From Bradyrhizobium manausense (GTDB lineage: Bacteria; Pseudomonadota; Alphaproteobacteria; Rhizobiales; Xanthobacteraceae), in assembly GCF_018129685.1 (NCBI RefSeq), contig NZ_JAFCLG010000010.1, positions 124,001-188,000 on the forward strand: a stretch of DNA of 64,000 nucleotides. The letters are read 5' to 3'. Within the stretch, counting starts at the first letter, position 1. Every line of letters begins with the position of its first letter. This document shows, piece by piece, positions 1 through 8,794 of the stretch. Below the pieces are notes generated by a model. The model searched no databases. It had not been told where the DNA came from and saw only the letters and a program-made list of their open reading frames with translations. A program made the translations under genes and the position numbers.

Positions 1-277
1 GCTCCATCACCATCCTCTGCGCCGACACCGCGCGCGCGCTCTCGGTCTTGACCTTCATGCCGACCGACGGCGTGCGCTTGCAGGACGCGGCGAGAACCCT
101 CTCGCCCTCGATCTCGACCATGCAGGCGCGGCAATTGCCGTCGGGGCGATAATCGGGCGCGGGCGAATAGCAAAGATGCGGGATCTCGCGGCCCTGGCGC
201 TTGGCGACCTGCCAGATCGTCTCGCCGGGCTTGGCCTCGACCTGCTTGCCGTCGAGCTCGAACGTAATCTTGGTCAT
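1..277 (-). CDS. fdsA: NAD-dependent formate dehydrogenase alpha subunit, N-terminal part
   Basis: Only the first 92 codons lie in the window; the rest continues past base 1. The translation starts MTKITFELDGK and has a ferredoxin-like 2Fe-2S fold with cysteines in the pattern HLCYSP, NCRACMVEIEG and ASCKRTP, as in the N-terminus of NuoG and of soluble Mo- or W-containing formate dehydrogenases. The family oxidises formate to CO2 at a Mo-bis-MGD centre and passes electrons along Fe-S clusters to the diaphorase subunit. Its ATG overlaps the stop of the diaphorase gene as ATGA, which implies translational coupling. The many cofactor genes downstream support a molybdenum formate dehydrogenase. 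The catalytic Cys or Sec is outside the window. Confidence 0.9.
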   Translation of the reverse strand, partial: MTKITFELDGKQVEAKPGETIWQVAKRQGREIPHLCYSPAPDYRPDGNCRACMVEIEGERVLAASCKRTPSVGMKVKTESARAVSAQRMVME

Positions 278-1983
278 TCGGCCGCTTCCTTGAACTCGTC
301 AGGGAAATATTTGATCACGGTAGCAAGCGGATTCGATGCCGCCTGTCCGAGCCCGCAGATCGAGGCATCGCGCATCGCCTGGCTCAATTCTTCCAGTAAC
401 GCGCGGTTCCAGACCGGCTTCTGCATCAGCTGCGCCGCCTTCTGGGTTCCAACACGGCACGGCGTGCACTGGCCGCAGCTCTCGTCCTCGAAAAACTTCA
501 TCAGGTTCAACGCGGCCGCGCGCACGCTGTCCTGCTGCGACAGGATCACGATCGCGGCCGATCCAATGAAGCAGCCGTATTTCTCCAGCGTGCCGAAATC
601 GAGCGGGATGTCGTCCATCGTTGCAGGCAGAATGCCGCCGGACGCGCCGCCCGGGAGATAGGCGTAGAACTGATGGCCATCGGCCATGCCGCCGCAATAT
701 TCATCGATCAGCTCGCGCACGGTGATTCCGGCGGGCGCGAGCTTCATGCCGGGGTTCTTGACGCGACCCGAGACCGAGAAGCTGCGCAGGCCGTGACGCT
801 CGTGGCGGCCATTGCCCTTCCACCAGTCGGCGCCCTTCTCGACGATGTCGCGCACCCACCACAGCGTCTCGATGTTGTTGATCAGCGTCGGCAGGCCGAA
901 CAGGCCGACCTGGAACGGATAAGGCGGTTTGTGGCGGGGCAGGCCGCGCTTGCCCTCGATGCTTTCGAGCAGCGAGGACTCTTCGCCGCAAATGTAAGCG
1001 CCGGCGCCGCGGCGCATGTGCAGCGTCGGTCCGCCTGCCGGGAGCCTGGCGATCTCGCGCTCCAAGATCTCGCGGGAGGCGGGGTATTCGTCACGCAGAT
1101 AGATGTAGACGTCGGAGGCCTGCACCACATGCGCGCCGATCAGCATGCCCTCGATGAAGCGATGCGGATCGGTCTCGAGATAATAGCGATCCTTGAACGT
1201 GCCGGGCTCGCCCTCGTCGCCGTTGATCGCCATCAGCCGCGGACCGGGCTCGCCGAGCACGGCGCGCCATTTGCGTCCCGTCGGGAAGCCGGCGCCGCCG
1301 AGGCCGCGCAGCGCGGCGTCGTCGAGGCCCTTCAGCAAATCGTCCGTCGACATCTCGCCGGAGCGCACGCGACCCAGCAGCTTATAGCCACCGCCCGCGA
1401 CATAGGCGTCGTAGTCGATGTACTTTGGCAGATGCGCGTGCGTGTCGCCGGCTTTCGCGGCCGCCATGACATTGGCGACGGTCGCATGATCGACGAAGTT
1501 ATGACCGACTTCCGCGGCAGGCGCCGTGTCGCAGCGGCCGACGCAGGGCGCGCGCACGACGCGAATGCCGGGGCCCGACGCGCCCTGCAGATCCTGAAGC
1601 AGCTTTTCACCGCCGAGCATCGCGCAGGTCAGCGAATCGCAGACCCTGATCGTCAGCGGCGCGACGTCGGGCTCGCCTTCCTTCACCACGTCGAAATGGG
1701 CGTAGAAGGTCGCGGTCTCGAACACTTCGGCGAAGGCGAGCTTCATCTCGTCGGCGAGCGCGGCGAGATGCGCGGCCGAGATCTGATGGTATTTGTCCTG
1801 GATCAGATGCAGATATTCGATCAGCAGATCGCGCCGCCGCGGCCTGTCGCCGAGCAATTGCTCGATCTCGTGCGCGGCTGTCGGATCGACCTGTCGCCCC
1901 TTGGGCGTGGCCTTGGCGCGCCGGCGCCCCTCGCCCGGATGCTCGAATTCCCTGACCTTGTGAACGTCGTCGTTGCTGCTCAT
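274..1983 (-). CDS. fdsB: NAD-dependent formate dehydrogenase beta subunit (NuoE/NuoF-type fusion)
   Basis: This 569-residue diaphorase subunit carries electrons from the formate-oxidising subunit to NAD+. Residues 1-160 are a NuoE-like thioredoxin-fold 2Fe-2S domain with Cys115, Cys120, Cys147 and Cys151 (CDSLTC and APCVGRCD). The rest is NuoF-like: an FMN/NADH site LGGAGFPTGRKW near 230-242, NGDEGEPGTFKDR, and a 4Fe-4S site SCGQCTPC (Cys503, 506, 509) with a fourth ligand at Cys543. In several Fds systems the gamma and beta parts are separate genes; here they are one protein. It is the first gene of the operon and overlaps fdsA by 4 bp. A GAGGAG lies about 13 bases before the ATG, which is long, so the exact start is not certain. 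Confidence 0.93.
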   Translation of the reverse strand: MSSNDDVHKVREFEHPGEGRRRAKATPKGRQVDPTAAHEIEQLLGDRPRRRDLLIEYLHLIQDKYHQISAAHLAALADEMKLAFAEVFETATFYAHFDVVKEGEPDVAPLTIRVCDSLTCAMLGGEKLLQDLQGASGPGIRVVRAPCVGRCDTAPAAEVGHNFVDHATVANVMAAAKAGDTHAHLPKYIDYDAYVAGGGYKLLGRVRSGEMSTDDLLKGLDDAALRGLGGAGFPTGRKWRAVLGEPGPRLMAINGDEGEPGTFKDRYYLETDPHRFIEGMLIGAHVVQASDVYIYLRDEYPASREILEREIARLPAGGPTLHMRRGAGAYICGEESSLLESIEGKRGLPRHKPPYPFQVGLFGLPTLINNIETLWWVRDIVEKGADWWKGNGRHERHGLRSFSVSGRVKNPGMKLAPAGITVRELIDEYCGGMADGHQFYAYLPGGASGGILPATMDDIPLDFGTLEKYGCFIGSAAIVILSQQDSVRAAALNLMKFFEDESCGQCTPCRVGTQKAAQLMQKPVWNRALLEELSQAMRDASICGLGQAASNPLATVIKYFPDEFKEAAE

Positions 1984-2124
1984 GGAAACGTCGCGTTCTC
2001 CTCAAAAGCACGATGACCTCGGGCGGGATTGCCATCGCAATCCGCGCTTATTCCTGGCGTGACACTGGGGAACCGCATCGCTCGCATCCCGCAGATCAGG
2101 TCTCATTCCAAGCGACTCTAGCTT

Positions 2125-2136
2125 CTGGTATACCAG
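2125..2136. promoter_or_regulatory. Candidate GntR-type operator upstream of formate dehydrogenase
   Basis: CTGGTATACCAG is a perfect 12-bp palindrome about 142 bases upstream of the fdsB start, in the 247-bp gap before it. TGGTATACCA-like sites are typical of FCD-subfamily GntR repressors. No such regulator is encoded in the window, so its role is inferred from sequence alone. Confidence 0.4.
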
Positions 2137-2230
2137 AGGCCAAGTGAATTTAGAACGTCTCCATAAGGATTGAGGAGGCAGGCAGCCGCCTTGCCCTGCC
2201 CCTGACGCAAACGCGACGCGGAACTTCGCC

Positions 2231-2518
2231 TCAGGTCTTGCTCATGCATTCTTCGATGGAGAACCAGCGATCGTCGCCGGTCAGTCCCTTGGCCTTCACC
2301 TCGGCGCGACAGGCCTTCAGCTTCGGCCGGTTGGCGGACCATTTGGCCTTCATCTCTTTCAACTTCTGCATGGTCAGCTTGATCTTGCCCGGCGGCTTGG
2401 CGTCGGTCGTCGTCGCGGCAGGCGCGGGTGTTGCAGGTGCCGTTGCAGTCTGCGCAGACACGGTGTGTAGGCTTGCTGCCAGCAACATGGCGGCAAGGCA
2501 GATACGGGTGCGAAGCAT
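2231..2518 (-). CDS. Small exported PsiF-like protein
   Basis: This 95-residue protein starts with a clear Sec signal peptide (MLRTRICLAAMLLAASLHTVSA). An Ala/Pro/Thr-rich linker follows. The C-terminal half has the pattern LKACRAEVKAKGLTGDDRW...CM, which resembles the Cys-containing PsiF repeat of phosphate-starvation-inducible periplasmic proteins. One repeat unit is visible, with two cysteines. Function of the family is not known. It lies between the formate dehydrogenase operon and the MFS carrier, in the same direction, with 91 bp to the carrier. Confidence 0.7.
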   Translation of the reverse strand: MLRTRICLAAMLLAASLHTVSAQTATAPATPAPAATTTDAKPPGKIKLTMQKLKEMKAKWSANRPKLKACRAEVKAKGLTGDDRWFSIEECMSKT

Positions 2519-2609
2519 GAAATCCCCTGGATTCTATTCTTGTTCAATTCGGCGGAAGCACGCCGCGGAAGGCCGGCATTTGGCCTCTCGCGGCGATGCG
2601 TATCTGCGA

Positions 2610-4265
2610 TCAGAAGATCTTGACCGCGCTCTCCAGTGTTTTCCAGACGCCCCAGGCCAGGGGAACGCCAACGAAAGCCCAGAATAGCGCCGCCTTGACA
2701 TCGAGACCGCCTTTGCCGATGCCGAACGAGCCGTGCTGAATGGCCGCTTCGCTCTTTGCACTGGCCGCCTGCAATCTGGCGACTTCAGCCTCGCTCATAT
2801 TCCACTTCGGATCGACCGGCTTGATCAGATAGTTGCAGATCAGGCCGGCGATCAGCATGGCGCAGAGGATGTACATGGTCGTGTTGTAAAGCTGGTCGCG
2901 CGGCACGCCGGCCGCTAGCTGGAACTCGCGGATGTAGTTCACGACGACTGGACCGATGATGCCCGCGGTGGACCACGCCGTCAGCAGCCGGCCATGGATG
3001 GCGCCGACGAACTGGGTGCCGAACATATCGGCAAGATAGGCCGGCACGGTCGCGAAGCCGCCGCCGTACATCGACAGGATGATGCCGAAACCGACCACGA
3101 ACAGCAGCTTCGAGCCCATCGCCGCGAAGGTCGGCGCGAGTGCATAGAGTGCGATGCCGAGCAGGAAGAACGTGTAGTAGGTGTTCTTGCGGCCGAGATA
3201 GTCGGATAGCGAGGCCCAGAAGAACCTGCCGGCGATGTTGAACAGCGACAAGAGACCTGCAAACCCGGCCGCGATGCCGGCGATGACGGTTTTCTGCTCA
3301 GTCGAAAGCTGGCTGAAAGTCAAATCGGGCAGACCGATCAGCTTGCCGGCGAAAATCTCCTGCAACATCGGTGAAGCCATTCCGATCACGCCGATGCCCG
3401 CCGACACGTTCAGACACAGCACCCACCAGATCAGCCAGAATTGCGGCGTCTTGTGTGCGTTGTTGAGATGCACGTGGTGCTCGGTGATCATCGACTTCTT
3501 TTCGCTCGGGGGCGTCCAGCCCTCGGGCTGCCAACCGGCCGGTACGACGCGATAGGCGAAGGCGCCGATCATCATGAAGACGAAGTAGATGACGCCCATC
3601 GCGACGAAGGTCTCCCAGACGCCGACCGAGTTCGGCGTCTTGAAATAGTTGATCAGCAGGTTGGCGAGCGGCGCGCCGATCATGGCACCGCCGCCAAAGC
3701 CCATGATGGCCATGCCGGTCGCCATGCCGCGACGGTCGGGGAACCATTTGACCAGCGTCGACACAGGCGAGATGTAGCCGAGGCCGAGACCGACGCCCCC
3801 AATCACGCCGCAACCCAGCCACATGATCCAGAGTTGATGGACATAGACGCCGAGAGCACCGATCAGAAGACCACCGCCCCAGCAGCAGGCGGCGACGGCG
3901 CCCGCCTTGCGCGGCCCGGCGCGCTCGAGCCAGCCGCCCCAGATCGCGGCGGAGACGCCCAGCAGCACAAAGAACAGTGTGTACATCCAACCGAGGCTCG
4001 CGACCTTCCAGTCGCAAGTCGTGGTGAACAGCTCCTGCCATAGTGAGATGTCCGGGCACGCCTTGCTCTGCGTCACGCCGATCGCACGCGACAGCGGCAG
4101 CCAGAACACCGAAAAGCCGTAGGCCATGCCGATGCAGAGATGAATGCACAGCGCAGCAGGCGGCACCAGCCAGCGATTGAAGCCAGCCTTCGCCACTGTA
4201 TGTTCGCGGTCGAAAATTCCCGCGCCAGCGCCCGAAATCCTTCCAGCGCTCTCGATTGTCGTCAT
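2610..4265 (-). CDS. OFA-family MFS transporter (oxalate/formate antiporter type)
   Basis: This 551-residue inner-membrane carrier has about 12 hydrophobic segments and an MFS loop after TM2, seen as GWLERAGPRKAG. The region YGFSVFWLPLSRAIG and the glycine-rich stretch GLGLGYISPVSTLVKWFPDRRG are typical of oxalate/formate antiporter (OFA) relatives. The start at 4265 follows GGGGAGGAG; the frame is open further upstream but without comparable signals. Family members exchange oxalate and formate or carry other small monocarboxylates. Its place beside formate dehydrogenase suggests formate or oxalate movement, but the substrate cannot be read from sequence. A loop insertion around residues 65-80 (KACPDISLWQELFTTTCD) and a cytoplasmic tail are slightly unusual. 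Confidence 0.87.
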   Translation of the reverse strand: MTTIESAGRISGAGAGIFDREHTVAKAGFNRWLVPPAALCIHLCIGMAYGFSVFWLPLSRAIGVTQSKACPDISLWQELFTTTCDWKVASLGWMYTLFFVLLGVSAAIWGGWLERAGPRKAGAVAACCWGGGLLIGALGVYVHQLWIMWLGCGVIGGVGLGLGYISPVSTLVKWFPDRRGMATGMAIMGFGGGAMIGAPLANLLINYFKTPNSVGVWETFVAMGVIYFVFMMIGAFAYRVVPAGWQPEGWTPPSEKKSMITEHHVHLNNAHKTPQFWLIWWVLCLNVSAGIGVIGMASPMLQEIFAGKLIGLPDLTFSQLSTEQKTVIAGIAAGFAGLLSLFNIAGRFFWASLSDYLGRKNTYYTFFLLGIALYALAPTFAAMGSKLLFVVGFGIILSMYGGGFATVPAYLADMFGTQFVGAIHGRLLTAWSTAGIIGPVVVNYIREFQLAAGVPRDQLYNTTMYILCAMLIAGLICNYLIKPVDPKWNMSEAEVARLQAASAKSEAAIQHGSFGIGKGGLDVKAALFWAFVGVPLAWGVWKTLESAVKIF

Positions 4266-4582
4266 GCACTCCTCCCCTGCAGCTGCCCTTCTGAGCAGCC
4301 TGCCGCTACGATCCTGTTCCTCAGCCCATCGCGGCGCAGCTGTTGTCCCTGCTGCCCCGCACAATCACCCGACGCGCGCCAGGATCGTCACGCGCGTCTG
4401 AAAAGTTAACCCCTCGACCGGGGCTCTATGCCCGATACGATCTGCAGGCTTCGTGCGTGGCCTGTTGGTCCGCGCATCGCGGACAAGACTCAACCTCCGC
4501 GCCCGCGCGGACAAAGTCAATTGGGGCAGAAGCCGTGATCGATGTCGATAGATAAAAGGTCGGTACCGGCGCGGTCACGCGC
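4266..4582. other. Intergenic region, no gene seen
   Basis: This stretch lies upstream of the MFS carrier and downstream of tusA. It must hold the carrier promoter and the end of the tusA-side transcript. I see short GC-rich inverted repeats around 4370-4400 (CGCGCG-type) but no convincing promoter, RNA or coding frame. Confidence 0.5.
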
Positions 4583-4846
4583 CTAAGAACGCAGCGCAGC
4601 ATTGGCGCTGTCTATCGAGCCATTTGCTTTTTCTATCAAGAACACGATGCGCGCCTCGTTGCGCTCGGTGATCTCCACCGTGTCGCCCGTCTCGCGGATC
4701 AGGTTCGGAATGTCAATCACCGACAAGGGGTCGGTGCAGTGGACTTCGAGCTGATCGCCCGGCTGCAATGGTTTCAGCGCCTTGCGCGTTTTCAAGGCTG
4801 GCAGCGGGCATTTCAGCCCGGTGAGATCGAGCGTCGTTCTGGTCAT
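4583..4846 (-). CDS. tusA: TusA-family sulfurtransferase
   Basis: This 87-residue protein has the TusA fold signature LDLTGLKCPLPALKTRKAL, with the active cysteine at position 13 in the CPxP motif. TusA proteins carry persulfide sulfur on this cysteine. In E. coli TusA supports tRNA thiolation and influences sulfur supply for molybdenum cofactor. Here it sits between the carrier and moeA, in the same direction as moeA and mobB, so a role in delivering sulfur to cofactor assembly or to FdhD is an attractive inference. It is 45 bp from moeA. Confidence 0.9.
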   Translation of the reverse strand: MTRTTLDLTGLKCPLPALKTRKALKPLQPGDQLEVHCTDPLSVIDIPNLIRETGDTVEITERNEARIVFLIEKANGSIDSANAALRS

Positions 4847-4891
4847 GAGCGCAACATGGCGGGAGGGATCGACGGCGTCAACGCGAGGACC

Positions 4892-6148
4892 TCAGAACAG
4901 GTCGGCGTAGGACAGGAAACCTACGCTGTCGCCCGGTTCGACGCGCGTGACCTCTTCGCCGAGTTCAATCAGGCCATCAGTCTCCACCAATGACGACAAC
5001 AGGCCTGCCCCTTCGCGGGGGAACTTGACGACCTCGAATGTGCCATCCTGCGCGCGGCGCAAGGACGCACGTACATATTCGCGGCGACCGATCTTCTTGT
5101 TGTAGGAGAAGGCGGCGCGCAGCGGAATCGGCGTCAGCGGTTCGGGCAGACTACCGGCAAGCGCCAGCACGGTCGGCCGCACCACATGGACGAACGTCAC
5201 GAAGCTCGCGACGGGATTGCCCGGCAGCCCGATCAACGGCGTGCCGCGGATGATGCCCATCGCCACGGGCCGGCCGGGCTTGATCGCCATCCGCCACAGC
5301 ACCAGTGAGCCGACGCTCTCGACAGCCGCCTTGACGTGATCCTCCTCGCCGGTCGAGACGCCGCCGGTGGTGAGGATCAGATCGTGGCTGCCCGCAACCA
5401 GCTTCAATCCGTTCGCCAGCGAATTGCGCTCGTCGCGCAAAATGCCGAGATCGGAGACTTCGCAACCGAGTCGGCGCAGCATCGCCATCAGCATGAAGCG
5501 GTTGGAATCGAACAGCTGCGACGCCGCACGCGGCTCGCCGGGCGAGGCCAGTTCGTCGCCGGTCGAGAACACCGCGACGCGGATGCGCCTGACGACATCG
5601 AGGTGGGTCAGGCCAAACGCGGCGGCAAGCGCGACATGCTGCGGTCGCAGCCGTTGGCCGGCGCGCAGTGCGACATGCCCGACCGGAATGTCCTCTCCAG
5701 CCGGACGAACATTGGCACCGGGTTTCAGCCCGGGAGGCAGCACGATCTTGCCTGATGCATCGATGCGGACGTCTTCCTGCATGAAAACGGTCTCGGCGCC
5801 CGGCGGCATCGGCGCGCCGGTAAAGATACGCGCGGTGTGGCCATGCTTGATCGGCGCTTGCGCAAGGCCGCCGGCCTGGATGCGTCCATCAAGCGGAAAT
5901 GCCTGTTCGGCTTTTTGCGGAAGATCCTCGTTACCCACAGCGTAGCCGTCAACGGCGGAGTTGGTGAAGGGCGGCAACGGCAAGGTAGCGGCGATATCGC
6001 GCGCCAGAACACGTCCGTCGGCATCAACCAATGCCACCGTCTCAAAATCAGCAATCGCCTTGACGCGGGTCGTGATCTGGCCAACGGCCTCGTCGACCGA
6101 CATCATCGGTCCGCCGAAGGCAAAGCAATCATCCGACAGTTGCGCCAT
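4892..6148 (-). CDS. moeA: Molybdopterin molybdenumtransferase MoeA
   Basis: MoeA inserts molybdate into adenylated molybdopterin to form Mo-molybdopterin. The 418-residue length fits the family. Visible motifs are the N-terminal PPFTNSAVDGYAV, the domain-3 signatures VFSTGDELASPG and TTGGVSTGEEDHVK, and PGNPVASFVTF. The C-terminal domain IV is present. Start is the ATG giving MAQLSDDCFAFGG. It lies 9 bp downstream of mobB on the same strand. Of the three MoeA-family proteins in the first 12 kb, this is the best match to canonical MoeA in length and motifs. Confidence 0.95.
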   Translation of the reverse strand: MAQLSDDCFAFGGPMMSVDEAVGQITTRVKAIADFETVALVDADGRVLARDIAATLPLPPFTNSAVDGYAVGNEDLPQKAEQAFPLDGRIQAGGLAQAPIKHGHTARIFTGAPMPPGAETVFMQEDVRIDASGKIVLPPGLKPGANVRPAGEDIPVGHVALRAGQRLRPQHVALAAAFGLTHLDVVRRIRVAVFSTGDELASPGEPRAASQLFDSNRFMLMAMLRRLGCEVSDLGILRDERNSLANGLKLVAGSHDLILTTGGVSTGEEDHVKAAVESVGSLVLWRMAIKPGRPVAMGIIRGTPLIGLPGNPVASFVTFVHVVRPTVLALAGSLPEPLTPIPLRAAFSYNKKIGRREYVRASLRRAQDGTFEVVKFPREGAGLLSSLVETDGLIELGEEVTRVEPGDSVGFLSYADLF

Positions 6149-6157
6149 GGTTCCTCG

Positions 6158-6685
6158 TCAGCGCGTCGCCACGCTTCTTGCAACCGCTTCCTCGACCGGC
6201 ATCGCCGCACGCAACAGCAATGAAGCCGCAGCCTCGATATCATCGAGATGGACCGTCGGCAGCCGGGTTTCAACCGCCGCATCGGTCGCAATTCCGACAA
6301 TGCCGGGATCATCCGGGAACAGCAACGGCTTGTCGTTGGCCGCGCGATGCACCTCGATCTTGCCATGCGGTTCGCGCTTGAAACCCTCGACCACGACGAG
6401 ATCGACCGCGGACAGCTTGCTCAGGAGTTCCGGCAGCCGCGGCTCCGTCGCACCGCGCAATTCGTGCATCAAGGCCCAGCGATTCGACGACGCGACCAGA
6501 ACCTCGGCAGCACCGGCCTCGCGGTGGCGCCAGGAATCCTTGCCGGGCACATCGACGTCGAACCGATGATGCGCATGCTTGATCACCGAAACTCGCAGAC
6601 CCATCGCGTTGAAATGCGGGATCAGCCGCGTCAACAGCGTGGTCTTGCCCGCACCGCTCCAGCCCGCAAGGCCGATGACTTTCAT
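6158..6685 (-). CDS. mobB: Molybdopterin-guanine dinucleotide biosynthesis adaptor MobB
   Basis: This 175-residue P-loop GTPase has GLAGWSGAGKTTLLTRL at its N-terminus (Walker A, residues about 5-20) and DLVVVEGFKREPHGKIEVHR, both typical of MobB. MobB assists MobA in making molybdopterin guanine dinucleotide, the cofactor form used by formate dehydrogenase. It is the first gene of the mobB-moeA-tusA group and is divergent from fdhD across a 106-bp promoter region. Confidence 0.93.
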   Translation of the reverse strand: MKVIGLAGWSGAGKTTLLTRLIPHFNAMGLRVSVIKHAHHRFDVDVPGKDSWRHREAGAAEVLVASSNRWALMHELRGATEPRLPELLSKLSAVDLVVVEGFKREPHGKIEVHRAANDKPLLFPDDPGIVGIATDAAVETRLPTVHLDDIEAAASLLLRAAMPVEEAVARSVATR

Positions 6686-6791
6686 CGCAACTCAATCTCC
6701 GCCGACTGCTTGACGTGCCGGAACCGTCTTCTCCATGGTCGACCGCATGCTTATATCGGCTTGACCCGAATGTCATGCTAACGTCGCGGCC

Positions 6792-7682
6792 ATGATGAAG
6801 ATCGATAAAGCCCCGGTGCCGCTCATCGTCCCCAATCCGGACGACCCGCGCCTGACCCAGAGCGTGACCGGGACCGACCAGACCGGCGCCAGGGTCGAGA
6901 TCAAGGTTCCGATGGAGCGGCCGCTGACGCTCTATCTGAATTCCCAGGAGATCGTCACGATGATGACGATCGGCGACTATCCGGAATATCTGGCGCTCGG
7001 CTACTTGCTGAACCAGAACATGCTGAAATATCAGGATGCGGTTACGGAGGTCGAATACGACGACGACCTCCACGTGGTCGTGGTGCGCACCTCACACCAC
7101 ACCAATTTCGAAGCCAAGCTGAAAAAGCGGACCCAGACCTCGGGCTGCGCGCAGGGCACCGCCTTCGGCGACCTGCTGGAGGCGGTCGAGAGCGTTGCGC
7201 TGCCGAAGGCCGAGCTGCGCACCTCCTGGCTCTACCAGATGACACGGACCATCAACACCATGCCCTCGCTCTATCTCGAGGCCGGCGCCATCCACGGCTG
7301 CGTGCTGTGCAAGGAGGGCGAGCCGTTCTGCTACACCGAAGACGTCGGCCGTCACAACGCCGTCGACAAGATCGCAGGCTGGATGTACCGCCACGGCGTC
7401 GATGCGTCCGACAAGATCCTCTACACCACCGGGCGCCTGACTTCGGAGATGGTGATCAAGACCGTGCGGATGGGGATTCCGATCCTGGTGTCACGCTCCG
7501 GCTTCACGGCATGGGGTGTCGATCTCGCACGGCAAGTCGGCCTCACGCTGGTCGGACGCACCCGTGGCAAGCGCTTCATCGTACTCGCCGGCGAAGAACG
7601 CATCGTCTACGACCAGAACCTCGACTACGTCGAAGAGGAATCGGCAAAACACAAGCGCAAGGGCGAAGTTGGTGACGACTAG
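6792..7682 (+). CDS. fdhD: Formate dehydrogenase accessory sulfurtransferase FdhD (variant cysteine motif)
   Basis: FdhD moves sulfur from a cysteine desulfurase to the Mo-bis-MGD cofactor, which is needed for formate dehydrogenase activity. The 296-residue protein has the hallmark EDVGRHNAVDK (about 183-193) and TTGRLTSEMVIK. In E. coli FdhD the sulfur-carrying loop is CxxC (Cys121, Cys124). Here the matching loop reads TSGCAQGT with only Cys119; the second cysteine is missing. Extra cysteines occur at 170, 173 and 180 (HGCVLC and PFC). The mobA start lies inside its last codons, so the two are coupled. Confidence 0.92.
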   Translation: MMKIDKAPVPLIVPNPDDPRLTQSVTGTDQTGARVEIKVPMERPLTLYLNSQEIVTMMTIGDYPEYLALGYLLNQNMLKYQDAVTEVEYDDDLHVVVVRTSHHTNFEAKLKKRTQTSGCAQGTAFGDLLEAVESVALPKAELRTSWLYQMTRTINTMPSLYLEAGAIHGCVLCKEGEPFCYTEDVGRHNAVDKIAGWMYRHGVDASDKILYTTGRLTSEMVIKTVRMGIPILVSRSGFTAWGVDLARQVGLTLVGRTRGKRFIVLAGEERIVYDQNLDYVEEESAKHKRKGEVGDD

Positions 7683-8319
7683 CATTCCGGCAACGGACAC
7701 TCCTCCAACTCTTGGCGTGCTGCTCGCCGGCGGCCTCGCGCGGCGCATGGGCGGCGGCGACAAGCCGATGCGGACCATCGACGGCCGCACCATCCTCGAG
7801 CGCGTGATCGCGCGCCTTTCGCCTCAATGCGACGGTTTGATCCTCAATGCCAACGGCGATCCCGCGCGCTTCGCATCGTACGGTTTGCAGGTCATTGCCG
7901 ACGACGTGCCCAATTTTCCCGGCCCCCTCGCCGGAATTTTGTCGGCGCTCGACTGGACCGCGGCGAACCGACCGGAGATCGAATGGGTGCTCAGCGCCGC
8001 CGGCGACTGCCCGTTCCTGCCCCGCGACCTCGTCGCGCGGCTGCACGAAGCGCGCGCCAGAGAGAACGCGCAACTCGCAGTCGCCGCGTCCGGCGACAAG
8101 TCGCATCCGGTGATCGGCTTGTGGCGCGTCGCGCTGCGTGACGAGCTACGCCACGCCCTGGTCGTCGAGGACCTCCGCAAGATCGATCGCTGGACCGCAC
8201 GCTATCCGCTCGCGACGGTGACATGGCCGGCCGAGCCGCTCGATCCGTTCTTCAATGCGAATACGGTCGAGGACATCGCCGAGGCCGAGCGGCTCGCGGC
8301 GCTCGATGCGGCATCCTAG
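7672..8319 (+). CDS. mobA: Molybdenum cofactor guanylyltransferase MobA
   Basis: MobA joins GMP from GTP to Mo-molybdopterin to make MGD. The protein has the nucleotide-binding N-terminal motif GVLLAGGLARRMGGGDKPM, followed by NANGDPARF and DDVPNFPGPLAGILSAL, and ends with NANTVEDIAEAE, all typical of MobA. The best start is the GTG at 7672 (MTTSIPATD), preceded by AGGGCGAAG, giving 215 residues; the frame is open further upstream inside fdhD but without family similarity. It overlaps fdhD by 11 bp, so the two are one operon. Confidence 0.93.
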   Translation: MTTSIPATDTPPTLGVLLAGGLARRMGGGDKPMRTIDGRTILERVIARLSPQCDGLILNANGDPARFASYGLQVIADDVPNFPGPLAGILSALDWTAANRPEIEWVLSAAGDCPFLPRDLVARLHEARARENAQLAVAASGDKSHPVIGLWRVALRDELRHALVVEDLRKIDRWTARYPLATVTWPAEPLDPFFNANTVEDIAEAERLAALDAAS

Positions 8320-8389
8320 CGCTTAACGGGATATCGAACCGTATCGAGGCGTACTGCGACTACTGATCGGGACGTATTCCGGATCAGTC

Positions 8390-8641
8390 ATGACCGACTC
8401 TCTCCTGAATGCCATAATGGCCGTCGTCGATTTCGTGTTCGACCTCTGGAAAATGATCGACAGCATCAAACGGCTGAGCCGACGGGCGACCGGCAGCGAC
8501 AGGATCGTCGACGTCCCTCCCGACCCCAAGCCACTGCCGCCTGCAGCACAGCGAGCGCTCGCGGAAGCCGAAGAGCGCGAACGCGCTCGAGAGCGGGCCG
8601 CTCAAGCCGCCAGCGGCGCCGACCCGGCGTCGTGGCGGTAG
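8390..8641 (+). CDS. Small hypothetical protein with amphipathic N-terminus
   Basis: An 83-residue frame follows mobA by 70 bp. Residues 1-25 (MTDSLLNAIMAVVDFVFDLWKM) form a hydrophobic or amphipathic helix. The C-terminal half is charged and Ala/Glu/Arg-rich and probably helical. No strong ribosome-binding site is visible. I do not recognise a family. It is listed because frame and codon bias match the neighbours, but it could be spurious. Confidence 0.45.
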   Translation: MTDSLLNAIMAVVDFVFDLWKMIDSIKRLSRRATGSDRIVDVPPDPKPLPPAAQRALAEAEERERARERAAQAASGADPASWR

Positions 8642-8794
8642 ACCCAACTCGCATTGGTGCGCTCTTTCAGCCAGATGTTGGCGCGAGGTCTCCCGCACGC
8701 GCGTGGTCCTGAAAGCGTTCGAACGCCGCGCGCAAATCGCGCACGCGTCCTCACCCTTCACGCCGCGCGGCTTGAGTGCCGCGTCGCCCATCGT

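Noticed and set aside
673..2016. 447-codon open frame on the plus strand
   Set aside because: Opposite the well-supported fdsB gene; no recognisable domain.
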